From positions 737,033 through 801,032 of the forward strand of contig NZ_LMDE01000001.1 in NCBI RefSeq assembly GCF_001425025.1: 64,000 bases of DNA, in the 5' to 3' direction. This document shows positions 8,354 to 16,396 of the stretch, piece after piece. The DNA comes from Nocardioides sp. Root122. Its GTDB lineage: Bacteria; Actinomycetota; Actinomycetes; Propionibacteriales; Nocardioidaceae. The first letter of the stretch is position 1. Each line of letters starts with the position of its first letter. A program made the translations under genes and the position numbers. The notes under the pieces were generated by a model that saw only the letters and a list, made by a program, of their open reading frames with translations, made no database searches and was not told where the DNA came from.

Positions 8354-10414
8354 GTGGCGGCGCATCCGGACTTGCCTTTCGAGCAGGCTAAGAACAAGGA
8401 GTACTTGGTCAAGCTGCAGAAGAAGCTCCAGCGGAACCCGCTCCAAGCTGTCGCACGCAACGTCCTATGGATCGACCATGTCGACTACCAGATCAAGGCG
8501 GCCGGGTATCACCACCCTCTCCTGGGTCGAGTGGGATGCGAAACCGACGAAGAGGATCTACGCGACTTCTACATTGGTTCTCGCTACATCGATGATGGCG
8601 ACATTCGTGTCTACAGTTGGGCTGCGCCTATCGCTCGGCTCTTCTTTCAGCCTGACTCTGATGGGTCGGACACAGTCGTCGTACGGCGAACGTTCGCCCA
8701 CAAGAACACCGAGGTCAGCGATGTCGACGACGACTGGGCGCGCGAGGACGCGCCGTCGCCGTTCGTTCGCAGGGGACTGAACATCCCCGCGCCCGCACCG
8801 ACGACGACACGTCGCCGTACGGCCGCTCCGAGGGAGCCTGTGCAACCTTCTCCCACGCCGAGCGACGCCGGAACGAATACAGGTGCACCCGTGCGGCACA
8901 CGGTTGCAACGGCGGCGCCCGATGCGAGGACGGCCCGTGCGCGCAAGCTTCAAGACATCAGCGAGGGGATGCGGGCCAAGAACGCCGTGATCAAGCGCCT
9001 CGCTGCGCCACGGGAGGAGCGGTTGCTTTCGGTCCTCGCCTTGCTTCAGCCTGACCAGCACGAGCTGACCTCGTGGCCCGCAGACCGGGATCTGGTCGTT
9101 CAGGGACATCCGGGGACCGGCAAGACCGTCGTTGCGGCCTATCGTGCCGCGTATCTGGTCAATCCCGCACTTTACGAATCGGGCGCCGTCTTCGAGTCAC
9201 GCGCTGATCGGCCGCTCAGGGTGTTGGTGGTTGGGCCGACCCCAGGGTACGTGAACCACGTCCGGGGTCTCATCGAACCATTGGCTCCAGCCAATCAGGT
9301 CAAGGTCACAAGCATCACGGAACTGCTTATCGAGACCACCGGCATGAAGGGGCCATTGAGTGGCGCCCTTGCCGGAAACTATGACGACGTCGACGGGGTG
9401 GCAGCAAACCTGGCCGAAATGGCCGCTCGCATGCTGCCTGCCTCCAGATCCCAGCAGCAGGTCCAGGTGGCGTCATCTGTCCTCCGCAGGTCGGGCAAGT
9501 CTGCCAAGCACGCCCCCCGTGACGACATCAAGTCGCTCTACGAGCTTCTCCGGAGCAACGGCGCCAAGGGGAATCCCCTGTCGACCGACCGCGAGGAGAT
9601 CGATTGGATGCGCCGGCTTCCCCCTTTCGATACAGCAAACCAACAGCGTCGCTACCTTCCGCTGCTGGCGCAGTGCAACCTCGCTGCCAAGCCAATTCGT
9701 GAGGCCGAGCGGTTCGATCACATCATTGTCGACGAGGCACAGGACGTGTCGCCAATCGAGTGGACGGTTCTGCGTAAGTACATGCGCGGAGGCGGCCGTT
9801 GGACCTTAGTTGGTGACATGAACCAGCGTCGATCGGACGTGACGTACTCATCGTGGAGGCAGATCGCCGACCATTTGTTCTTCACTGACCCCACTGACGC
9901 CGAGCCACGCGTGATGGTTCGCGGCTATCGATCCACAGGCGCCATCCTGAGGTTTGCCGATCGGCTGCTGCCTGCCAAAGAGCGTGGGAACCAGACAGTC
10001 CAAGAAGACGGTGAGCCTGTCGGTGCGCGCCGCATCACCAAAGCGGCCGACCTCGCCGGGGGCGCGGTTGAAAAGGCCGAGGGTTTGGCCAAGAAGCACT
10101 CAAGCGGGTCAACCGCGATCATTACGGTGGCACCCCAAGAGCTGATGAGGGAATTGGGGCGGCACGGTTGGCGTCGTCCAGGGGCAAGCCAGCAACTGTG
10201 GAAGAAGGGCGGCATGATGCTCCATCTTCACGTTCCCGAAAGTGCTCGTGGCCTTGAGTTCGACGCCGTGTTGGTAGTCGAGCCAGGCGCATTCCCAACC
10301 AATCTCGGCCGCACTGGACCTCTCTACACCAGCCTCACCCGGGCTAACAGAGAACTCGCGGTGGTTTGGCATCGCGAGCCGCCGGAGGGCCTCAAGAGGG
10401 CACTTCGGTCCTGA
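8354..10414 (+). CDS. HelD-like SF1 helicase
   Basis: A 686-residue UvrD-family ATPase with Walker A GHPGTGKT near residue 251, Walker B IIVDEAQDVSP near 457, a GDMNQR motif and the C-terminal LEFDAVLVVEP and LYTSLTRA motifs near 633-660. The N-terminal region around residues 50-100 (LLGRVGCETDEEDLRDFYIG, then APIARLFF) resembles the SH3-like segment of HelD, the helicase-like factor that removes stalled RNA polymerase. Residues ~130-190 are a low-complexity Pro/Arg/Thr linker. The GTG start directly follows the TGA of the SNF2 gene. A defence-operon HelD relative could act on transcription complexes or on DNA ends; the RNA polymerase link is inference. Confidence 0.78.
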   Translation: MAAHPDLPFEQAKNKEYLVKLQKKLQRNPLQAVARNVLWIDHVDYQIKAAGYHHPLLGRVGCETDEEDLRDFYIGSRYIDDGDIRVYSWAAPIARLFFQPDSDGSDTVVVRRTFAHKNTEVSDVDDDWAREDAPSPFVRRGLNIPAPAPTTTRRRTAAPREPVQPSPTPSDAGTNTGAPVRHTVATAAPDARTARARKLQDISEGMRAKNAVIKRLAAPREERLLSVLALLQPDQHELTSWPADRDLVVQGHPGTGKTVVAAYRAAYLVNPALYESGAVFESRADRPLRVLVVGPTPGYVNHVRGLIEPLAPANQVKVTSITELLIETTGMKGPLSGALAGNYDDVDGVAANLAEMAARMLPASRSQQQVQVASSVLRRSGKSAKHAPRDDIKSLYELLRSNGAKGNPLSTDREEIDWMRRLPPFDTANQQRRYLPLLAQCNLAAKPIREAERFDHIIVDEAQDVSPIEWTVLRKYMRGGGRWTLVGDMNQRRSDVTYSSWRQIADHLFFTDPTDAEPRVMVRGYRSTGAILRFADRLLPAKERGNQTVQEDGEPVGARRITKAADLAGGAVEKAEGLAKKHSSGSTAIITVAPQELMRELGRHGWRRPGASQQLWKKGGMMLHLHVPESARGLEFDAVLVVEPGAFPTNLGRTGPLYTSLTRANRELAVVWHREPPEGLKRALRS

Positions 10415-10468
10415 ACGGTGGCGGCGATGAGCGTCATCAGTCGGGAGAAGGTGGTGGTTTCGCGTTTG
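10415..10468. other. Short convergent junction and composition boundary
   Basis: The last gene of the A/T-richer operon and the first gene of the G/C-richer segment end towards each other here. I see no tRNA, direct repeat or integrase that would mark an insertion site. Confidence 0.5.
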
Positions 10469-13274
10469 TCAGGACCAGGTGCGCCGCACGACCGTGGTCG
10501 CGCCGAACGGGTCCTCACCGGAGACGGCGGCCACGACGCCGGCGCCCTCGGGCTTGGCGGCCGCCAACAACCGGCCGTCGCCGACCCAGGTGCGCCAGGC
10601 GGCGAGGTAGTGGCCCGCGAGGGTGGCGTTGCGGCCGACGACGGTGGGGACCGGGTGCCAGACCTCGCCCGTGGCGCGAGCCGCGCGCAACGCGGCACGG
10701 GCACCCCGACGCGTACGGATCGGACCGTCAGGCAGTGACGCGTCGGTGTAGCGGGAGACGACGTAGCGCGGGGCGCCGACGGGGCCGATCGCCTCGTCGA
10801 AGGCGGTCGCGAAGACCGCGGCGTCGGTTTCGGTGCCGACGAGGCGGAAGCGGTACTCGCCGCCCGGGTGCACGTCGACGGCTAGCGCGGGAGACCCGAC
10901 CGAGGTCAGTCCGGCGGCCAGGAGGCCGTCCGCGACCGCGGCGGCCACCGCCTCCAAAGGCGGCGTGCATGAGGTGAGCGCGACCTGCGCCCGGACCCAC
11001 TCGGTGAGGACGGATGTGTGGTCGCGTCGCGTGACCACCGCCTGGCCGAGGGTCGCTAGTGCGCCGAGGCCACCGGCGGCCGCGAGCGCCCACGGTCCTG
11101 CTGCCGTCGCCGCGGCGGAGGCGCCGACCGCACCCGCGGCGAGCGCCATCGGCGTACGCCAGCTCGTGTCAGGCAAGGGCACGGACGTCGCGAGACCCTC
11201 CGGTCCCAGCCGCCAGGTCGGCGCGACGGGGACGACCGTCACGACCTCGTCGACCGGGACGAGTGCGGGAGTCACCAGTCGGACCCGGAGCGACGCGAGC
11301 GTGACGTCGTCGTACGGCTCACCGACCCGCCAGGCCTCACGGATCGCGTCGCGGTCGGCGGCGGTGACGAGCATCTGTGCGTTGAGCGCGTCGAAGGACG
11401 CGACCGGAGGAGGGGCGAAGGGGGAGAAAGAGGCGTCGATGTGCGCGACGCCGTCGACGATGTCTCCGTCGGCGTCGATGCCGTGGAAGCCCTGGTGCTT
11501 GCGCACGAGCCGCGACCAGTCGTTGTCGCCCTTGGGGTGCGCCTCGGAGACGCACACGACCGTCCAGTTGGTGGCGACCTTGTCGGGCCAGGTCGGGTCG
11601 GTCCGCAGCGCCCGCCCGCGCGTCTGGACGACGGCCGTCAGCGTGGTCGCCGTGGTGAGGTCGATGAGCGTGGAGACGCCGCGGGCGTTCCAGCCCTCGC
11701 CGAGCAGGCCGCGGGTGCCGACGAGCACCTGGGTGCGGCCGGCCTCGAGGTACGCCGTGACGTGGGCGACCCACGTCCGCGAGGTCCAACCCGAGGAGCA
11801 GGTGGCGACCGACGAGCCGGCCTCGACGCGCAGCCGCGCAGCCAGCTCGGCGTCCCGGGAAGCGACGAAGGCGACGAGGTCCTGCAATGTCGACTCGGCC
11901 CCGGCGACGACGGAGCCCGTGACCAGCATCGGGTGGAGGACGGCGGTGCTCGGGTCGGTCAGCAGCACCTCGAGCGCCGCGAGCGCCGAGCCCGCCTCCG
12001 CGTCCTGCACCCCAGAGCGTCACCGGCACGGTCGCCGACGCGCGCTCGTGGTCGCACAGCACCAGCACCCGTGCGCGGTCGCCGAGGGCGGCGTGCTCGG
12101 CGGCGATGATCTGGGCGGCGGCGCCGGGCTTGGCGTACGACCGGGCGAGCACGCGGTCGACGGTTGAGCGCCCACGGCGTACGCCGCGCCGCGTCCACTG
12201 GTAGCCGACCGACGGCAGCGCCGCCTTGACGGTGGCGAGGACATCGACGTCGACAGGGTCGTCGGACTCCGCGACGTGGTGGAGCAGCCAGTCGCCGAGC
12301 AGCCGGACCCAGTCGTCGGCGGACGGGGCGTGGCGGTGCTCCTCGCGCAGACGGGCGCCGCCAGGCAGGGCGAGCAGGCCGGCGTGGTGCATGCGGAGCG
12401 CGGCGTCGCACAGCTCGGGCTCGCGCTCGGCGAGCGCCGCCCACGTGGTGGTGGCGGGAACGGGCTCGATGAAGCGGGCGGTGAGCCAGGTGTAGAAGCC
12501 GACCGTGCCGAAGCCGGGGGTGGTGAGCAGCGTGGTGAGCTCGGTGAACCGGAGCGCCTCCGTGGTGAGCCAGTCCTCCTCGGTCGGCGTCGGCGTGGTC
12601 AACCAGACGAGCTCGTCGAAGGGCGCGAGGTGCCCCTCCTTGACCACCGCCGGCACCGAGACGCGGTAGCGGATCGCCCCGAACAGACGGTCAACGAGCG
12701 CGCGTTGCTCGCCGGCGAGGCTCTCGGGTGGGGTCGCGGTGAGGGCCAGGACGTGGGCGCGGTCGACGGCCTCGAGCAGCTCGGCGAGCAGCCGCCCCCA
12801 CACCTCCAACAGGTGGTGGCACTCGTCGAGCACGAGCACCAGCCGGTCCTGCGACCGAATCCGCTCGAAGAGGGCGACGCCGTTGGGGTGCAGCCGGTCG
12901 ACGACCGACTGCACCGAGTCGTCGTCGTCCGCGGCCTCGGAGTCGAAGACGGCGAGGGACTGGTAGGTCAGGCAGGTGAGGCTGCTGGTCAGCGCCTTGT
13001 CGTCGCTCGCGTCCAGCCCCGTCGCCCGCGCCTCGGCGATCCACTGGGACTGGATGGCGGTGTTGGGCGCGAGCACGACCGCGCGGGTGTCGGGGTGCTC
13101 ACGGACCTCGGCGGCAACGGCCTCGATGCCGACGCGGGTCTTGCCCGCGCCAGGCGGCAGCACCACCCACGCCCGCGGGGTGCCGGCACCTCGCCACGCG
13201 CTCGCGAGGGCCTCGAGGGCCTCGCGCTGGTGGACACGCAGGGGCGGTACGACGGACGCGTCCGGGTCGGGCAC
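10469..13274 (-). pseudogene. DEAD/DEAH-box helicase gene broken by a frameshift
   Basis: The N-terminal half runs from a GTG at 13274, with an AGGAGG about 8 nt before it. It shows Walker A PPGAGKT, a DECHH box and LTATPPES. Near 12013-12022 the frame is lost, and the continuation lies in another frame from about 12010 leftward. That part carries VGTRGLLGEGWN and TRGRALRTDP, the SF2 motifs V and VI, and ends at 10469. Joined, the product would be about 930 residues, with a short hydrophobic patch near the C-terminus. The break sits in a G-rich run (CTCTGGGGT on the coding strand), so it could be a true indel or a sequencing error. Base use is host-like, unlike the adjacent operon. Function if intact: SF2 DNA or RNA helicase of unknown role. 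Confidence 0.8.
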
Positions 13275-13399
13275 CGTCGACGCCTCCTGGTCGGCTCGGG
13301 GCAGTCACCTGGCGAGCCGCCGTGCGCCGCAGGTGTGTCGGTGCATGGTGTCACGGGCCAGGCGCGTCGACGACGGCATCGACCTCGACGCACGTGCGC

Positions 13400-13648
13400 T
13401 CACTCCGTGCTGCTGGTGCGGCCTCCCAGGTAGCCGTGCAGGACGGTGGTGCGCGGGCCGCTGACGGCGCTCATCTGCTCGGAGCCGTCACAGCTGAACA
13501 GGCCGAAGTTGATCCAGTCGTGGCCGGAGCTCAAGACCTTCCAGTGGCCGCCTGAGTCCTCCCAGCGGGTAAGGACCTCGACGAGGCCGCCGGGCGGTCC
13601 CACCTCCGGCCGACCGTGCCCCTCGCCGTGCGTGCTTCTGGTCGTCAT
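13400..13648 (-). CDS. Small uncharacterised protein
   Basis: The start chosen is the ATG giving MTTRSTHGEG, 82 residues; an upstream in-frame start would add 24 Arg-rich residues that look non-coding. The C-terminal part (residues ~20-80) is well structured in composition, with HWKVLSSGHDWINFGLF and a single Cys in SCDGSEQM. I do not recognise the family. It is on the same strand as the broken helicase gene to its left, with a gap of about 125 nt, so an operon is possible but not shown. Confidence 0.45.
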   Translation of the reverse strand: MTTRSTHGEGHGRPEVGPPGGLVEVLTRWEDSGGHWKVLSSGHDWINFGLFSCDGSEQMSAVSGPRTTVLHGYLGGRTSSTE

Positions 13649-13798
13649 CGCGCGTCCTGACCTGGTCGTCCATGCATCGCCTGGGCTTCGTCGGCGCGCC
13701 CGCTGCATCCGTCCAGGCACGACAGGTGGGGCGCGCCGTCGAGGAGCGGCTCGTCGGGGAGGCGCGAGCCGAGCAGTGATCGCCGCCGCGGCATCGGG

Positions 13799-14590
13799 TC
13801 AGCTCCTGCTCAGCTCGAGGCGCCAGACCTCCGGGCCCGACTCGCGGTAGGACACGGCGAAGGCGCCGCGGGCACGCTGCTCGAGCTGGGCGAGGAGCGG
13901 CAGCGGGTTGTGGTCGGCGACCAGGAGCAGGCCGGCACCCGGGCGCAGGCCGTCGAGCGCACCGAAGATCGTCGCGTGGCGGATCGCGTGCGGGATGACG
14001 CGTACGTCGAGCTCGGGCAGGCCTGCGTCGTCGTGGCCTCCGCACGCGCACTGGTGCCCGCCATGGCCGGCCTCGGTGGCTGCCGCGTCGCCAGCGTGGT
14101 CGTGGTCGTCGTGGCCGCCGAGCAGCTCGTGCATGCCGGTCAGCATCTCGGCCACCGAGTAGCTCGGTGAGGCGACGAGGGTCGGGATCAGCTGGTCGTT
14201 CTCCTTGGCGAGGTGGCTGCCGAACAGCGTCTCGAGAGCCCGGGCGAATCCGGCCGCCTCCACCGGGTCCTCGGCGCGCTCGAGGTCGGCCACCAGTCGG
14301 TGGATGAGCACGTGCTCCTCCAGCATGGCCTCGACCAGCAGGCGGGCCTCGGCGATCTGGGCGGCGGCGGGGTAGAGGGTCTTCTCCTCCGCGGCCGCGT
14401 GCGGCACGAGCTCGTCGCGCAGCCAGGACAGCAGGGCCTGCCGCGCGGTCTCGGCGCGGTCCGTGCGTGCCGTGCGCAGGACGTCGCCGGTGAGCAGCGC
14501 GAGCCGGCCGGCCATCTGGGCATGGTGCTCCTCGACCTTCTCGGCTGCCTCGGCGTCTGCGTGGGTGCTGGCGATCGTGACGGTGGACAT
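13799..14590 (-). CDS. Hemerythrin-domain protein fused to DUF2249
   Basis: 263 residues in two parts. Residues ~15-165 are a four-helix hemerythrin-like domain with the expected His/Glu set: EEHHAQM, VPHAAAEEKTLYP, EEHVLIHRLV and FGSHLAKENDQLIP, which together hold a di-iron site that can bind O2 or NO. A His-rich linker (GGHDDHDH and a CACGGHDD stretch) leads to DUF2249 (residues ~190-263), a TusA-like fold common in nitrogen-oxide loci. A GAGGAGG lies 6 nt before the ATG. It is divergent from a COG2345-like regulator and next to the nirK-type operon, so a role in NO or O2 sensing or scavenging fits. No signal peptide: cytoplasmic. Confidence 0.85.
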   Translation of the reverse strand: MSTVTIASTHADAEAAEKVEEHHAQMAGRLALLTGDVLRTARTDRAETARQALLSWLRDELVPHAAAEEKTLYPAAAQIAEARLLVEAMLEEHVLIHRLVADLERAEDPVEAAGFARALETLFGSHLAKENDQLIPTLVASPSYSVAEMLTGMHELLGGHDDHDHAGDAAATEAGHGGHQCACGGHDDAGLPELDVRVIPHAIRHATIFGALDGLRPGAGLLLVADHNPLPLLAQLEQRARGAFAVSYRESGPEVWRLELSRS

Positions 14591-14613
14591 GGGTGCCTCC
14601 TCGGGTGGGCATC

Positions 14614-14642
14614 GGGTTCATCAATAACATACAATGAATCCC
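14614..14642. promoter_or_regulatory. Inverted repeat between hemerythrin and regulator genes
   Basis: GGGTTCAT at 14614-14621 mirrors ATGAATCCC at 14634-14642 (arms TTCAT/ATGAA perfect, outer GGG/CCC offset by one base) in a short A/T-rich divergent promoter region. It overlaps the regulator's start codon, as an autoregulatory operator would. Assignment is inference. Confidence 0.35.
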
Positions 14643-15275
14643 GTGGAAATAAATGAGCAGGGCGTCACCGCCGCCCAGGCACGTGTGCTGGCCACGCTCC
14701 GCGACGCGGGGCGCGCCCTGACGCTGAGCGAGCTCCAGGACCGCACCGGCCTGCACCCCAACACCTTGAGAGGCCACCTCGACACGATCGTGGCGGGAGG
14801 CAACGCGAGCCGCATCGCCAGCCGGAGCGGTGGTCGTGGTCGCCCGGCGTGGAGCTACCTCGCCCGCGAGCCGGAGTACGCCGCGCTCGCGATGGCGCTC
14901 GCCTCCGGCCTGGACCGGGGAGCGGCACCGGGCTCGAGCGCGGACGCCCACCCGGGCGCGGGACAGGACGGCACCCTCGATCCCGCGGCCACGCGCGGCG
15001 GCCTGGCCTGGGGTGAGCGGCTCCGATCCCAGCTCGGGGCGGTCGAGGACGGCCGCGACCGCGTCCTGCTGGCCCTCGCCCACACCGGCTTCGCGCCCCA
15101 CGACACTGGCGACCAGGTCACGCTGCATGCCTGCCCCATCCTGGAGGCGGCACGCTCGCACCCCGCGGTCGTGTGCGCTGTCCACCTCGGGCTCATCGAG
15201 GGCGTGCTCGGCCAGGACGGAGCGGGGCTCCGGCCGCGCCCGGACACCCTGGGCTGCGTGGTGACCCTCCCGTGA
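14634..15275 (+). CDS. COG2345-like winged-helix transcriptional regulator
   Basis: 213 residues. Residues ~10-70 form a winged helix-turn-helix (ALTLSELQDRTGLHPNTLRGHLDTI). The C-terminal part ends with HACPILEA...VVCAVHLGLIEGVLG, the pattern of the SufR-like/COG2345 regulators, where conserved Cys residues ligate an Fe-S cluster. Only two Cys are seen here, one or two fewer than in SufR, so cluster binding is uncertain. The ATG lies in an A/T-rich stretch with no Shine-Dalgarno. The stop overlaps the GTG of the membrane gene behind it, so it is probably the first gene of the nitrite-reductase operon and likely controls it together with the divergent hemerythrin gene in response to NO or oxygen. 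Confidence 0.75.
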   Translation: MNPVEINEQGVTAAQARVLATLRDAGRALTLSELQDRTGLHPNTLRGHLDTIVAGGNASRIASRSGGRGRPAWSYLAREPEYAALAMALASGLDRGAAPGSSADAHPGAGQDGTLDPAATRGGLAWGERLRSQLGAVEDGRDRVLLALAHTGFAPHDTGDQVTLHACPILEAARSHPAVVCAVHLGLIEGVLGQDGAGLRPRPDTLGCVVTLP

Positions 15276-16396
15276 GCGCGCGGCGGGTGCCCGCGCCGCG
15301 CGCGCTGCTGGCGGTCCCGGCCGGGGTCGCGATGGTGGTCGGCGTCGACGCCGGCCTCACGCTGCTCGGCGTGTGGGCACCGGTCCACTCGGGGCGTCTC
15401 AGTGAGGCCCACGGGCTGCTGATGGTGCTCGGCTTCGTGGGCACGCTCGTGGCGCTCGAGCGCGCGGTGGCACTCGGCTCACCGTGGGGCTACGCGGCCC
15501 CCGCGCTCCTCGGATCCGGCGCCCTGCTCCTGCTCGCACCAGGTGTGGACCGGCTCGGACACCCGCTCCTGGTGGCCGGCACGGCAGGGCTGTGCCTTCT
15601 CTACGTACCCCTGTGGCGGCGCCAGCGCGACGACGCAGTCCTGGTCTCCGCGCTCGGCGCGGTCCTCGCCCTCGGCGGAGCCGTCCTCGCGCTCGGCGGG
15701 GCCGACCTGCCCCTCGCGCTGCCGTGGCTCGCCGGATTCGTGGTGCTGACGATCGCGGGCGAGCGGCTCGAGCTGGCCCGGCTGGCGATGCCACCGGGAG
15801 CCGGGACCTCGCTCGTGCTGCTGGGTCTCGCAGTCACGGTCGGGGTGCCGGCAGCGACGATGTGGCCCCGTGCCGGAGCCGGCGCCCTGGGCCTGGTGGT
15901 CCTCCTGCTGGCGGCCTGGCTGGCGTCGTACGACGTCGCGCGGCGGACCGTCCGCGGCTCCGGTCTGCCCCGCTTCGCGGCCGCCTGCATGCTGGCCGGC
16001 CAGGGCTGGCTGGCCGTCGCGGGGAGCGTCTGGCTCATCGCCGGGCAGCCGGCTGACGGAGCGGCGTACGACGCGCTGGTGCACGCGGTCTTCCTGGGCT
16101 TCGCGATCTCGATGATCATGGCGCACGCCTCCTCCATCCTGCCGGCGGTGACCCGGGTGCCGCTGCCCTACCGGCCGGCCATGTGGGCTCCGTGGCTGCT
16201 GCTGCAGGTCTCCCTCGTGCTGCGCCTCTGGGGCGGCGACGCCCTCGGCAACGACCTCGCGCGCGAGGTCGGCGGGGCCGGCAACGCGGTGGCGCTGCTG
16301 CTGTTCTTCGTCGTCGCGGCCGCGAGCACCGCGATGGGGCCGCCCGGACCCCGCCCCGTCGTGGCCGCCGCTCGCGAGCCGGAGGTCGCGCGATGA
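15272..16396 (+). CDS. NnrS-like polytopic membrane protein
   Basis: The start is the GTG at 15272, overlapping the TGA of the regulator, giving 374 residues with about ten to twelve hydrophobic segments. Conserved-looking His residues lie in membrane segments: EAHGLLMVLGF near residue 40 and VHAVFLGFAISMIMAHAS near 275-290, followed by PAVTRVPLPY. This resembles NnrS, a haem- and copper-containing membrane protein that relieves NO stress. The stop overlaps the ATG of the NirK fusion gene (ATGA), so the two are translationally coupled. The exact family is an inference from topology and His placement; the alternative is a structural partner for the membrane domain of the next protein. Confidence 0.6.
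   Translation: MSARRVPAPRALLAVPAGVAMVVGVDAGLTLLGVWAPVHSGRLSEAHGLLMVLGFVGTLVALERAVALGSPWGYAAPALLGSGALLLLAPGVDRLGHPLLVAGTAGLCLLYVPLWRRQRDDAVLVSALGAVLALGGAVLALGGADLPLALPWLAGFVVLTIAGERLELARLAMPPGAGTSLVLLGLAVTVGVPAATMWPRAGAGALGLVVLLLAAWLASYDVARRTVRGSGLPRFAAACMLAGQGWLAVAGSVWLIAGQPADGAAYDALVHAVFLGFAISMIMAHASSILPAVTRVPLPYRPAMWAPWLLLQVSLVLRLWGGDALGNDLAREVGGAGNAVALLLFFVVAAASTAMGPPGPRPVVAAAREPEVAR

Noticed and set aside
10415..10468. Attachment site of a mobile island
   Set aside because: No tRNA end, direct repeat or integrase could be seen at the border.
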